This document shows positions 25,336-34,835 of a stretch of 64,000 nt of DNA, piece after piece. The stretch's first letter is position 1. Each line of letters starts with the position of its first letter. The notes under the pieces were generated by a model, which was not told the DNA's origin, did no database searches, and was given only the letters and a program-made list of their open reading frames with translations. The position numbers and the translations under genes were made by a program. The stretch comes from Citrobacter europaeus (lineage in GTDB: Bacteria > Pseudomonadota > Gammaproteobacteria > Enterobacterales > Enterobacteriaceae), in contig CP083650.1 of the NCBI GenBank assembly GCA_020099315.1, positions 1,178,001 to 1,242,000 of the forward strand, read 5' to 3'.

Positions 25336-28122
25336 TCACTTCAGATGTCCAGCTTCAGCGAATTGCGATGAATTTTCCTTTTCCAACCACGTTTCCACTT
25401 CCTTAAGACTGAGTTGTACCTCCTCCCTGAGTGAAAAATCAGCTAACGGCTGTTGTTCAAGTGCGGCACAAACGCTGCTGGCAGAACGCATTCCCATGCT
25501 GGCGCAACTGCTTTTTAGCTGATGCGCCAGACGTTTTATCTTCTCGCGATCGTGTGCTGCGCGCGCATTATCAATCTCATCTAATACAGGAAGGGTATGT
25601 TGCTTAAAGAGCGCTAACCATTCGTGTACCTTTTGCCATCCCATTAGCTGAATATCTCCGGCTAATTGCTGGGTATCTAACCGTTTGTTGTCATTTTCTG
25701 ATGCAACCGGGAGAGGCGCGTAACCGTACAAATAATGCATAATTAACCGACTGAGTTCATCCCGGGGAACCGGTTTTTGAATAACGCCGAGAAACAGGGT
25801 ACTGGTTCTTTGGTTTAGCGTTTCGTCGATGACGTGCGCGCTAAAGCCTATCAGATTTAGCATTGGGTATGCGCAGGTTAACTGCTGCGCCAGCGTGATG
25901 CCGTCGATATCCGGAAGATCGAAATCAACCAGGGCGGCATCATAATGGGCGTCTTGCTGCAGTATGGTTAGTGCCGCAGCGGCATTGTCGGCAGCGGTAA
26001 CCTGTGCGCCATTGAGGGTGAGCATTTCTGTGCTGATGCGCTGCGTGAGAGGGTTATCCTCGATAAGCAGTATGCGTAAACCCTGTAATGATATCGCTCG
26101 TGGAACGGATTTCGCTACCGGCATCGCGCCTGCCCGTAATGGCAGACGCAAACGAAAGCAGCTTCCTACCCCTGGTGTGCTGGTGACGCTGAGTTCTCCC
26201 AGCATCGCCTGCGCGAGGCTGGCGCTGATGGTGAGTCCAAGCCCGGTTCCCCCACGTTTACCGCTTACCTGAACAAACGGCTGAAAAATGTCGCCCTGAC
26301 GGGCAGGATCAATCCCGCATCCCGTGTCCTCAACCTCAATGTACCAATCCTGGTCTTCACACCGACTACGCAGGATGATGTGCCCCCGATCGGTAAAGCG
26401 CAGTGCGTTGTTTAATAGGTTAGTTATGATTTGCCGGATGCGGCGCGGATCGCCGCGTAAGGAGTCGGGTACGTCGTCGGCAAAATCCATAATCAATGCG
26501 ACCGGGCGACCCGCAACGCGACTGTGCATGAGCTGAAGCGTACTTTCCAGCAATGGCCTGGGCTCAAAGGGTTCATCACCGATGGCCACATTTTTTCCGC
26601 CCGCTTCGATGGCGGAATAGTCAAGAATATCGTTGAGGATGGTCAGCAGAGACTCGCCAGAGTCGGTGATTGCGCGCAGATTCTCCTGATGCTGCGCCAG
26701 TGCGGGATTGTCTGAGAGCAACTGCGCAGTGCCGAGGATTCCGTATAGCGGGGTGCGTATTTCATGGCTCATGGCGGCAAGAAACGCCGATTTTGCCTGG
26801 TTAGCTTTTTCGGCTTCCGCACGCGCCAGCCGATGTTCAGACACCATCGACCGCAGCTCGGCGGTGCGTGCTTTAACCTGAGCGGCCAAATGTTCGCGGT
26901 GGCTATTCAGGGCGTGAACGCTGGCGCGAAAGGCATCCATCAACCGCCCAATGGTGTCCAGTTCGCGAACGCCTGCGGTTTCCGGAAATGGGGAGTCGAT
27001 ATCACCTTCAAGCAGACGCTGTAACGCCTGGGTTTGCTGCGCCAACGGACGCGTGACCGAGCGGTAAACCACGCGCCAAAGAATGAGAATTAACAAGCAT
27101 AATGATACCGCACCTAACAGCAGCAGCAGCGTTTGCCCGCGCTGGCTGGCCTGTTTGAGATGCGCCAGCCCGGTCTGATTGCGTTGGCCGATGATTTCCA
27201 CCAACTGACTGACTTCGCTACTGAAACGGGTAAATTGCTCGATATTGTTTTGCGATAAGATCTGTAAGCGGGTAGTAATGTCATTGTCCTGACGATACAG
27301 GGCCAGCAGATCGACATAACGGCTAATTGAATTTACTGCGTCGGCAACCTGAGCGCGTACCACCGGATCTTCAATGCGTATTTGTCGGCGATGAAGCACT
27401 CTGACGGCGGCATTCAGCTGGTTTTCCAGCGCCGCCAGGTTATTCTGCGCCTGGTTATTCCCCAGATTCATCACCATTTGCTGCACGCGTAGCGCGCTCA
27501 GGCGCAGCTCATTCATCTGGTTATAATATTCCAGATCAATATCGATAAGCCTGTCGAGAGCGTGTTCAGCCGCCTGCCCCTGATGGCTTTCAATTAAATC
27601 ATAAATGCTTGCCTGCGTAGCGCCCGCCGAGGTGGCGGCATTACTGGCCTGCCCGCGCGCCATTTCGGCAACGTTGGCGGTAGCCTCAACAAGTTGTTGG
27701 CTGAGTTGTTGCTGTTGCTCGCGCAGTTTCAGCCGTTCGCCAACCATTTCCCCCTGATGGCTTAACGACTGGGCGATCTCTTTTTCCTGTTGTTCAATGG
27801 CCGAAGTATCAAAGCCCTGTTCGCGAAGAGTTTTCAGTAATGCGGTTATTTTCAGACTTTGGGCGGTTAACATACGCCCCTGAGCCAGCCACATATTTTC
27901 ATTATCTGCGGTGGTCAGATTCTGCGCGGAAAACAGTTCCCAGGCGCTGGCTTCGCTGAGCTGGCGCGCCATGTCCATGGTCGGGATCAGCGCCTGGGTA
28001 TTGGCCTGCTCAACCTGGCTGACAAAACGCAGGTTATACCAGCCTACCAGCGTACTCATGAGGGTCAGCGCCGCCATCAGCGCAAAGCCTATCCACAGTC
28101 GTTTGGTCAGAGATAAATTCAC
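25336..28122 (-). CDS. torS: TorS, hybrid sensor kinase for TMAO
   Basis: 928 residues from a GTG at 28122 (reads VNLSLTKRLW, matching the TorS N-terminus); an in-frame ATG upstream at 28233 would add 37 odd residues and run into torT. Order: TM helix near 10-30, a large helical periplasmic sensor, TM near 335-355, HAMP, DHp with His in AMSHEIRTPLYG, ATPase with GGTGLGLTI, receiver with Asp in AALVDFDLPDIDG, HPt with AHQLKSSCASMG. It is an unorthodox kinase that reads TorT-TMAO and passes phosphate to TorR. It starts back to back with torT and ends 8 bases beyond the argU tRNA. Confidence 0.95.
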   Translation of the reverse strand: MNLSLTKRLWIGFALMAALTLMSTLVGWYNLRFVSQVEQANTQALIPTMDMARQLSEASAWELFSAQNLTTADNENMWLAQGRMLTAQSLKITALLKTLREQGFDTSAIEQQEKEIAQSLSHQGEMVGERLKLREQQQQLSQQLVEATANVAEMARGQASNAATSAGATQASIYDLIESHQGQAAEHALDRLIDIDLEYYNQMNELRLSALRVQQMVMNLGNNQAQNNLAALENQLNAAVRVLHRRQIRIEDPVVRAQVADAVNSISRYVDLLALYRQDNDITTRLQILSQNNIEQFTRFSSEVSQLVEIIGQRNQTGLAHLKQASQRGQTLLLLLGAVSLCLLILILWRVVYRSVTRPLAQQTQALQRLLEGDIDSPFPETAGVRELDTIGRLMDAFRASVHALNSHREHLAAQVKARTAELRSMVSEHRLARAEAEKANQAKSAFLAAMSHEIRTPLYGILGTAQLLSDNPALAQHQENLRAITDSGESLLTILNDILDYSAIEAGGKNVAIGDEPFEPRPLLESTLQLMHSRVAGRPVALIMDFADDVPDSLRGDPRRIRQIITNLLNNALRFTDRGHIILRSRCEDQDWYIEVEDTGCGIDPARQGDIFQPFVQVSGKRGGTGLGLTISASLAQAMLGELSVTSTPGVGSCFRLRLPLRAGAMPVAKSVPRAISLQGLRILLIEDNPLTQRISTEMLTLNGAQVTAADNAAAALTILQQDAHYDAALVDFDLPDIDGITLAQQLTCAYPMLNLIGFSAHVIDETLNQRTSTLFLGVIQKPVPRDELSRLIMHYLYGYAPLPVASENDNKRLDTQQLAGDIQLMGWQKVHEWLALFKQHTLPVLDEIDNARAAHDREKIKRLAHQLKSSCASMGMRSASSVCAALEQQPLADFSLREEVQLSLKEVETWLEKENSSQFAEAGHLK

Positions 28123-28204
28123 TGTCTGGTCGCCACAGATTAAAAAGGTTGAGTCGAAAAGAGGAAAGCAACTAGGATAAAGCCTTATCAATGATGAGGC
28201 TATC

Positions 28205-29236
28205 ATGCGCGTATTGGTTTTCCTGCTTATCACGCTTTTTCCCGGTCTGGGTCACGCGACCGTGCCCGCACTACTGCGCTGGCAGGATAGCCAGCAGGCT
28301 GTCCCGGCGCCGCAAACGGACGTTACTGCAAACAAAATCTGGAAACTGTGCGCGCTGTATCCCAGCCTGAAGGATTCTTACTGGCTTTCCGTAAATTACG
28401 GCATGCTTGAGGCGGCGAAAAAATACGGAGTGAGCCTGAAGGTGCTTGAAGCGGGAGGGTATCGTCAGTTAAACATGCAAAAATCTCAAATCGCTCAGTG
28501 CCAGCAATGGGGCGCGGATGCCATTTTGTTAGGCAGCAGCACGACGACTTTTCCAGATTTGCAGACCCAGGTTGGATCGCTGCCTGTTATTGAGGTGGTG
28601 AATGCGATCCATGACGCGACGGTAAAGGCGCGGGTTGGGGTTCCGTGGTTTCAGATGGGGTATCAGCCAGGCCGCTATCTGGTTAAGTGGAGCGGCGGTA
28701 AACCGCTAAAGGTCTTATTATTGCCCGGGCCTGACGACGCCGGAGGCAGTCGTGAGATGGTGGAAGGATTCCGCCAGGCGATTGCCGGCAGTCAGGTGCA
28801 CATTGTGGATGTGGCGTTAGGGGATAATGATATTGAAGTTCAGCGCAACCTGTTGCAGGAGATGCTTGAGCGTCACCCGGATGTTGACGTAGTGGCCGGT
28901 ACGGCAATTGCTGCGGAAGCCGCCATGGGGGAGACGCGGAATCAGGGCACGCCGCTAACCGTAGTCTCTTTTTATCTGTCGCACCAGGTGTATCGCGGGC
29001 TTAAACGCGAAAGAATCATAATGGCTGCCAGCGATCAGATGGTCTGGCAAGGTGAACTGGCGATTCAGCAGGCTATCAGGATATTACAAGGGCAACCGGT
29101 GTCGGAAAATATCAGCCCACCGATCCTGGTGCTCACCCCGAAAAATGCCGACAGCCAGCATGTTAAGTGCTCGCTGTCACCCGGCGGATTCCGTCCTGTT
29201 TATCTGTATCAGTACACGTCAGCCGCTAAAAAATAG
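28205..29236 (+). CDS. torT: TorT, periplasmic TMAO-binding protein
   Basis: 343 residues with signal peptide MRVLVFLLITLFPGLGHA. The remainder is a LacI/RbsB-like periplasmic binding fold (KIWKLCALYPSLKDSYWLSVNYGML, GADAILLGSSTTTFPDL, LLLPGPDDAGGSREMVEGF, DVVAGTAIAAEAAMG). It binds TMAO and associates with the TorS sensor domain. It is divergent from torS (82 bases between starts) and its 3' end overlaps the convergent torR by 28 bases. Confidence 0.95.
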   Translation: MRVLVFLLITLFPGLGHATVPALLRWQDSQQAVPAPQTDVTANKIWKLCALYPSLKDSYWLSVNYGMLEAAKKYGVSLKVLEAGGYRQLNMQKSQIAQCQQWGADAILLGSSTTTFPDLQTQVGSLPVIEVVNAIHDATVKARVGVPWFQMGYQPGRYLVKWSGGKPLKVLLLPGPDDAGGSREMVEGFRQAIAGSQVHIVDVALGDNDIEVQRNLLQEMLERHPDVDVVAGTAIAAEAAMGETRNQGTPLTVVSFYLSHQVYRGLKRERIIMAASDQMVWQGELAIQQAIRILQGQPVSENISPPILVLTPKNADSQHVKCSLSPGGFRPVYLYQYTSAAKK

Positions 29237-29901
29237 CCTTCCCCATGCTGCGTCACCAGTAAATCCGCTCGTAGCTTGTGGCGTAAACGGCGGATCAGCA
29301 CATCTACGGTGCGTAAGTCTGGATTGTCCACCCGTCGTGCCGAAAGCATGCGCAGTAAACGTTCGCGGCTGAGAATCTCCCCCGGATTGGTGACAAAAGC
29401 GACCAGCATTTCATATTCGGCGCGGGTGAGTTTGATCGCCTCTTCACCCAGTTCCAGGGTATGACGAGAGACATTCAGACAATACCCGGCAAACTGATAG
29501 CAGTTGTCTTTGGCCTCCGGCTGCGCCTGACGGGCAAGGTCGATCCGCCAGAGCAAGTTTTTCACCCGTACCACCAGTTCACGTAGCTCCAGCGGCTTGG
29601 TGACATAATCATCAGCGCCCATTTCCAGGCCAACGATACGGTCAATTTGGTCACTACGGCCCGTTACCAGAATGATCCCTACCGTTGAACGTTCTCGCAG
29701 GGCACGGGTCAGCATTAAGCCATTTTCATCCGGGAGGTTAATATCCAACAGAATAAGATCCACAGGGTGCTGCGACAGGATTTCACGCAGGCCGGCTCCG
29801 CTGGCGGTGACAGAGACATGATAACCTTCCTGTTCAAAATAAGCCTGTAACCGTGCCTGGGTCACGGGTTCATCTTCAACAATTACAATGTGATGCGACA
29901 T
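29209..29901 (-). CDS. torR: TorR, OmpR-family response regulator
   Basis: 230 residues from MSHHIVIVEDEPVTQ at 29901, the E. coli length; longer in-frame starts run through the tor boxes. Receiver with Glu9-Asp10, phosphoacceptor Asp53 in LILLDINLPDENG and Lys in VTKPLELREL; the OmpR winged helix includes LTRAEYEMLVAFVTNPGEILSRERLL and VDVLIRRLRHKL. Phosphorylated by TorS, it activates torCAD. The four tor boxes lie between its start and torC, close enough to its own promoter for autoregulation. Confidence 0.96.
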   Translation of the reverse strand: MSHHIVIVEDEPVTQARLQAYFEQEGYHVSVTASGAGLREILSQHPVDLILLDINLPDENGLMLTRALRERSTVGIILVTGRSDQIDRIVGLEMGADDYVTKPLELRELVVRVKNLLWRIDLARQAQPEAKDNCYQFAGYCLNVSRHTLELGEEAIKLTRAEYEMLVAFVTNPGEILSRERLLRMLSARRVDNPDLRTVDVLIRRLRHKLRADLLVTQHGEGYFLAADVY

Positions 29902-29919
29902 CCTGGTTGCTGTCTCTTT

Positions 29920-29982
29920 CTGTTCATATCTGTTCACATTTTGCCGTAAGCCATTCATCCTGACCAGTGTTGCTGTTCACAT
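29920..29982. promoter_or_regulatory. Four tor boxes (TorR operators) of torCAD/torR
   Basis: Decamers: CTGTTCATAT at 29920-29929 (consensus), CTGTTCACAT at 29930-29939, degenerate CCATTCATCC at 29951-29960, and CTGTTCACAT at 29973-29982. The number, the tandem first pair and the weaker third box copy the E. coli torC operator layout. A TATAAT occurs at 30014-30019 before torC. Confidence 0.88.
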
Positions 29983-30032
29983 TTGAGAAATAAGATCCTC
30001 TGTAACTAAACCATATAATTACAGGGGCTATT

Positions 30033-31211
30033 ATGCGGGAACTTTGGAGGGCGCTACTCAGACCGAGCGCACGTTGGTCAGTGTTGGCGCTGGTCGTCAT
30101 CGGGATTGTGGTTGGTATCGCGCTGATCGTTTTGCCGCACGTTGGCATCAAATTAACCAGCTCTACCGAGTTTTGCGTGAGCTGCCACAGCATGCAGCCG
30201 GTTTATGAAGAATATAAACAGTCCGCGCATTTTCAGAATGCCTCTGGAGTGCGCGCAGAATGCCATGACTGTCACATTCCTTCAGATATTCCGGGCATGG
30301 TGAAGCGTAAGCTGGAAGCAAGCAACGATATTTATCAGACCTTTGTTGCCCACTCTATAGATACGCCTGAAAAATTCGAGGCCAAACGCGCCGAGCTGGC
30401 GGAGCGAGAATGGACACGGATGAAAGAGAACAACTCTGCTACCTGCCGCTCCTGTCATAACTATGATGCGATGGATCATGCTAAGCAGCATCCTGAAGCC
30501 GCACGCCAGATGAAGATTGCGGCCAAGGACAACCAATCCTGTATCGACTGCCATAAAGGTATCGCGCACCAGCTTCCCGATATGAGCAGTGGTTTCCGCA
30601 AACAGTTTGACGAGTTACGCGCCAGGGCGAACGACGATGGCGATACGCTCTACTCTCTGGACATCAAGCCTATTTATGCCGCTAAGGGTGATAAAGAACC
30701 TGCTGGCTCACTGCTACCCGCCTCTGAAGTAAAAGTGTTAAAGCGTGATGGTGATTGGCTGCAAATTGAAATTGTGGGCTGGACCGAGAGTAACGGACGC
30801 CAGCGCGTGTTGGCGCAACTGCCGGGCAAGCGCATTTTTGTGGCCTCCATTCGTGGTGACATCCAGCAGCACGTGAAAAATCTGGAGCAAACTACCGTCG
30901 CGGAAACGAATACGCAGTGGAGCAAGCTGCAGGCCACCGCCTGGATGCAAAAGGGCGATATGGTCAACGACATCAAACCTATCTGGGCCTATGCCGACTC
31001 GCTCTATAACGGAACCTGTAACCAATGCCACGGCGCGCCAGAGAAAGAACACTTTGACGCTAACGGCTGGATTGGCACGTTGAACGGCATGATTGGATTT
31101 ACCAGTCTGGATAAACGTGAAGAACGTACCTTGCTGAAATATTTGCAGATGAATGCCTCTGACACTACGGAGAAGCCGCATGGCGATAAGGGAGAAAGCA
31201 ATGAAAAATAA
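30033..31211 (+). CDS. torC: TorC, membrane-anchored pentahaem c-type cytochrome
   Basis: 392 residues (390 in E. coli). An N-terminal TM anchor (LALVVIGIVVGIALIVLPH) is followed by NapC/NirT-type haem sites CVSCH, CHDCH, CRSCH and CIDCH. The fifth, CNQCH, lies in the C-terminal domain, which contacts TorA. It carries electrons from menaquinol to TorA in the periplasm; the apo-form also dampens TorS signalling in E. coli. The last 11 bases overlap torA. Confidence 0.96.
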   Translation: MRELWRALLRPSARWSVLALVVIGIVVGIALIVLPHVGIKLTSSTEFCVSCHSMQPVYEEYKQSAHFQNASGVRAECHDCHIPSDIPGMVKRKLEASNDIYQTFVAHSIDTPEKFEAKRAELAEREWTRMKENNSATCRSCHNYDAMDHAKQHPEAARQMKIAAKDNQSCIDCHKGIAHQLPDMSSGFRKQFDELRARANDDGDTLYSLDIKPIYAAKGDKEPAGSLLPASEVKVLKRDGDWLQIEIVGWTESNGRQRVLAQLPGKRIFVASIRGDIQQHVKNLEQTTVAETNTQWSKLQATAWMQKGDMVNDIKPIWAYADSLYNGTCNQCHGAPEKEHFDANGWIGTLNGMIGFTSLDKREERTLLKYLQMNASDTTEKPHGDKGESNEK

Positions 31212-33741
31212 CGATCTCTTTCAGGCATCTCGCCGACGTTTTCTACTGCAGTTGGGCGGCTTGACCGTAGCCGGTATGTTGGGACCTTCTCTGCTTACGC
31301 CCCGTAGCGCCAATGCTGCAGAGGTGCAGGGAGCTGGCGTCAAAGAGGGGATCCTGACCGGTTCTCACTGGGGGGCAATCCGTGCCACTGTTGTTGATGG
31401 CCGTTTTATTGAGGCCAAACCGTTTGAGCATGATAAATACCCGTCAAAAATGATCGCCGGACTGCCGGATCACGTACATGGCGGCACGCGTATTCGCTAT
31501 CCCATGGTCCGCGTCGACTGGTTGCGTAAACGCCATCAGAGCGATACCACACAGCGCGGAGATAACCGCTTTGTGCGCGTTTCGTGGGATGAAGCGCTGG
31601 ACTTCTTCTATCAGGAGCTGGAGCGCATTCAGAAGACCTATGGTCCGAGCGCGCTGCTGACGGCCAGCGGCTGGCAATCAACCGGCATGTTCCATAATGC
31701 TTCCGGGATGCTGGCGCGCGCCATTGCGCTGCATGGCAACAGCGTGGGTACCGGGGGCGACTATTCCACCGGTGCTGCTCAGGTGATCCTGCCGCGCGTG
31801 GTCGGGTCAATGGAGGTATATGAACAGCAGACTTCCTGGCCGCTGGTACTGAAAAATAGCAAAACGATTGTGCTGTGGGGTTCCGACCTGATTAAAAATC
31901 AGCAGGCGAACTGGTGGTGTCCGGATCATGATGTCTATGAATACTACGAGCAACTGAAGGACAAAGTGGCGCGCGGCGAGATCTCGGTTATCAGCGTTGA
32001 TCCGGTCATCACCTCGACTCACGACTACCTGGGCCGCGACAAGGTTAAGCACATCGCCGTGAACCCGCAGGCTGATGTGCCGCTACAGCTGGCGCTGGCG
32101 CACACGCTCTTTACCGAGAAGCTCTACGATAAGCATTTTCTTGATAACTACTGCGTTGGGTTTGAGCAATTTCTGCCTTATTTGCTGGGCGAAAGTGACG
32201 GACAGCCTAAAGATGCGCAGTGGGCGGAAAAAATATGCGGGATTGATGCCGATACGATTCGTGAACTGGCACGGCAGATGGCGGGCGGCAGAACGCAGAT
32301 TATTGCCGGCTGGTGCGTGCAGCGTATGCAGCACGGGGAGCAGTGGGCATGGATGATTGTGGTGCTGGCCTCAATGCTTGGACAAATCGGCTTACCCGGC
32401 GGTGGGTTTGGCTTTGGCTGGCACTACAACGGCGCGGGCACCCCGGGGCGTAAAGGCGTTATCCTGAGCGGATTTTCTGGTTCCACTACCGTTGCGCCTG
32501 TACATGACAGCACCGATTTTAAGGGCTACAGCAGCACTATTCCGATCGCACGTTTTATCGATGCGATTCTGGAACCGGGCAAAAAAATTAACTGGAACGG
32601 AAAAACCGTCAAGCTGCCGCCGTTAAAGATGTGCGTTTTTGCCGGGACTAACCCTTTCCATCGTCACCAGCAGATCAACCGTATTATTGAAGGCTGGCGT
32701 AAGCTGGAAACCGTTATCGCCATCGATAATCAGTGGACGTCGACCTGTCGATTCGCCGATATCGTCTTGCCCGCAACGACCCAGTTTGAGCGTAACGATC
32801 TCGACCAGTATGGCAACCACTCTAACCGCGGCATTATCGCTATGAAACAGCTGGTGCAGCCGCAGTTTGAAGCGCGTAATGATTTCGATATTTTCCGCGA
32901 TCTTTGCCGCCTCTTTAATCGTGAAGAAGCCTTCACCGAAGGGCTGGATGAGATGGGGTGGTTGAAACGGATCTGGCAGGAAAGTAGCCAGCAGGGGAAA
33001 GGGCGCGGGGTTCATCTCCCGGCTTTTGACGTTTTCTGGAATCAGCAGGAGTATGTTGAATTCGAACATCCACAGATGTTTGTTCGTCATCAGGCCTTCC
33101 GCGAAGATCCCGATCTTGAGCCGTTGGGTACGCCGAGTGGTTTGATCGAGATTTTCTCAAAAACGATTGCCGATATGCAGTATGACGACTGCCAGGGGCA
33201 TCCGATGTGGTTTGAGAAAATCGAACGTTCCCACGGTGGGCCGGGGTCGCAGCGTTGGCCGCTGCATCTGCAATCGGTTCACCCGGATTTCCGTCTGCAC
33301 TCGCAGCTTTGTGAATCTGAAGCGCTACGTAAACATTATGCGGTAAGTGGTAAAGAGCCGGTATTTATCAACCCGCAGGATGCCAGCGCAAGGGGGATTC
33401 GCAACGGTGATATTGTCCGTGTGTTTAACGCACGTGGACAAGTACTGGCCGGAGCGGTTGTCTCCGATCTTTACACTCCGGGCGTGGCGCGTATTCACGA
33501 AGGTGCCTGGTACGATCCTGACAACGGTGGAGAAACCGGGGCGCTGTGTAAATACGGCAATCCGAACGTGTTAACGTTAGATATCGGCACGTCTCAACTG
33601 GCGCAGGCAACCAGCGCCCATACTACGCTGGTGGAAATTGAGAAATATACCGGCAAAGTGGATAACGTGACGGCGTTCAGCGGCCCGATAAAAATGGTGG
33701 CGCAGTGCGAATATGTCCCGGCAGAGAAGGTGACGTCATGA
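31201..33741 (+). CDS. torA: TorA, periplasmic TMAO reductase (Mo-bisMGD)
   Basis: 846 residues from the ATG at 31201 inside the end of torC; 848 in E. coli. Twin-arginine signal SRRRFLLQLGGLTVAGMLGPSLL, cut near SANA-AE. DMSO reductase family without a FeS ligand motif; the molybdenum-ligating Ser is in GGDYSTGAAQVI, and other cofactor-binding stretches are WGSDLIKNQQANWW and TNPFHRHQQINR. It reduces TMAO to trimethylamine with electrons from TorC. The start overlaps torC by 11 bases and the stop overlaps torD (ATGA). Confidence 0.97.
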   Translation: MKNNDLFQASRRRFLLQLGGLTVAGMLGPSLLTPRSANAAEVQGAGVKEGILTGSHWGAIRATVVDGRFIEAKPFEHDKYPSKMIAGLPDHVHGGTRIRYPMVRVDWLRKRHQSDTTQRGDNRFVRVSWDEALDFFYQELERIQKTYGPSALLTASGWQSTGMFHNASGMLARAIALHGNSVGTGGDYSTGAAQVILPRVVGSMEVYEQQTSWPLVLKNSKTIVLWGSDLIKNQQANWWCPDHDVYEYYEQLKDKVARGEISVISVDPVITSTHDYLGRDKVKHIAVNPQADVPLQLALAHTLFTEKLYDKHFLDNYCVGFEQFLPYLLGESDGQPKDAQWAEKICGIDADTIRELARQMAGGRTQIIAGWCVQRMQHGEQWAWMIVVLASMLGQIGLPGGGFGFGWHYNGAGTPGRKGVILSGFSGSTTVAPVHDSTDFKGYSSTIPIARFIDAILEPGKKINWNGKTVKLPPLKMCVFAGTNPFHRHQQINRIIEGWRKLETVIAIDNQWTSTCRFADIVLPATTQFERNDLDQYGNHSNRGIIAMKQLVQPQFEARNDFDIFRDLCRLFNREEAFTEGLDEMGWLKRIWQESSQQGKGRGVHLPAFDVFWNQQEYVEFEHPQMFVRHQAFREDPDLEPLGTPSGLIEIFSKTIADMQYDDCQGHPMWFEKIERSHGGPGSQRWPLHLQSVHPDFRLHSQLCESEALRKHYAVSGKEPVFINPQDASARGIRNGDIVRVFNARGQVLAGAVVSDLYTPGVARIHEGAWYDPDNGGETGALCKYGNPNVLTLDIGTSQLAQATSAHTTLVEIEKYTGKVDNVTAFSGPIKMVAQCEYVPAEKVTS

Positions 33742-34352
33742 TGAAACGCTCTTCCCTGACCACAGAACAGATAGCCTGCGTTTACGCCTGGCTGGCGCAG
33801 TTGTTTTCCCGGGAGCGTGACGACCAAAGCCTGGCGCTTTTACAGGCCAGCGAAATGGCTGAGTGGTTCGCGGTGCTAAAAGATGAACCGTCGCTTGAGG
33901 CGGAAGTTCTTTTGCTGGAGGAGAAAATTGCTGCGCTTCAGGTGCGCGAAGACGCTACCCTGGAACTGGCGGCTGATTTTTGCAGCCTGTTTCTGATGTC
34001 GGACAAACATGCGGCGTTACCCTATGCGTCGGCTCATCTGGAAGGCGGGCAGAATTACGGAGTTATTAAACAATTGTTATCTGATGCGGGCATGCAGGTA
34101 AGCGATACGTTTAGCGAGTCAGCCGATCATCTGGCGATTTTTATCGAACTGTTAAGCCATCTGCATTTTTCTCTCGGAGAGTCCGGGCTTAGCCGCCAGC
34201 GTATTGATGCACTGCGCAGAGAAACGCTGGTGGGGCTGTTACGCTGGTTACCGACGTTCACCGCCAAATGCCGCCGCTATGATGACTTTGGTTTCTACGG
34301 CGCGCTGAGTCAGCTGTTGCTGGCGTTGGTCAGACTGGATAATCAGAACTGA
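33738..34352 (+). CDS. torD: TorD, TorA-specific maturation chaperone
   Basis: 204 residues from the ATG at 33738, overlapping the torA stop as ATGA. All-helical TorD/DmsD-family protein (LAADFCSLFLMSDKHAALPYASAHLEG and ESADHLAIFIELLSHLHFSL are the signature blocks). It holds apo-TorA in the cytoplasm, binds the Tat signal, and helps Mo cofactor insertion before export. A terminator follows, ending the torCAD operon. Confidence 0.95.
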   Translation: MMKRSSLTTEQIACVYAWLAQLFSRERDDQSLALLQASEMAEWFAVLKDEPSLEAEVLLLEEKIAALQVREDATLELAADFCSLFLMSDKHAALPYASAHLEGGQNYGVIKQLLSDAGMQVSDTFSESADHLAIFIELLSHLHFSLGESGLSRQRIDALRRETLVGLLRWLPTFTAKCRRYDDFGFYGALSQLLLALVRLDNQN

Positions 34353-34376
34353 GTGATGGCCTAAGCCACAAAAAAC

Positions 34377-34399
34377 GGGAGCAAATTCGCTCCCATTTT
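34377..34399. terminator. Terminator after torCAD, bidirectional
   Basis: GGGAGC (34377-34382), loop AAATTC, GCTCCC (34389-34394), then ATTTT; the left flank is A-rich (CACAAAAAAC), so it also suits transcripts arriving from the convergent usp gene. Confidence 0.85.
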
Positions 34400-34406
34400 A
34401 ACCCTA

Positions 34407-34835
34407 TCACCGCACAACCAGCACTGGGCATTTCGCGTGGCGTACGACGGCTGCCGCCGTTGACCCCAGCAGATATGTGCTAAAACCGGGCTTATGTGAG
34501 GCGATGACAATAAGCTCGGCGTCAACCGCTTCCGCTAGCTTGAGGATCTGGTCCTTCGGCGGGCCATAAACGACATGAGTCTGACTCCTGCCAGCAGGAA
34601 TATTGAACTGCTTAATAATTTCTTCGAGTTTTTCGCTGGCCTTGGCCTGCAGACCACTTCTGTCCGGAAATTCGGTAGAGTAGGCCAGCCCCAGCGAGGC
34701 ATAAAACGGAACGGTAGGAATAACGGCTAAAAAGTGGACCTTAGCGGTTTTGGCATGCGCCTGGACCTGGGGAACAACATGGCGGGTTAAATCGGTTTCA
34801 GAGATATCAATGGGCACCAGAATTGAGCGATACAT
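34407..34835 (-). CDS. uspF: UspF-like universal stress protein
   Basis: 142 residues from the ATG at 34835, with a perfect AGGAGG 8 bases upstream; an in-frame extension of 34 residues has no ribosome site. UspA fold: MYRSILVPIDISETDL start, YGPPKDQILKLA, and the ATP-binding tail IVIASHKPGFSTYLLGSTAAAVVRHAKCPVLVVR. The sequence is closest to UspF/UspG of E. coli (VVRHAxCxVLVVR end) but diverged, so it may be a paralogue brought in with this block rather than the core uspF. Function is stress-linked and ATP-binding by family. Confidence 0.82.
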   Translation of the reverse strand: MYRSILVPIDISETDLTRHVVPQVQAHAKTAKVHFLAVIPTVPFYASLGLAYSTEFPDRSGLQAKASEKLEEIIKQFNIPAGRSQTHVVYGPPKDQILKLAEAVDAELIVIASHKPGFSTYLLGSTAAAVVRHAKCPVLVVR

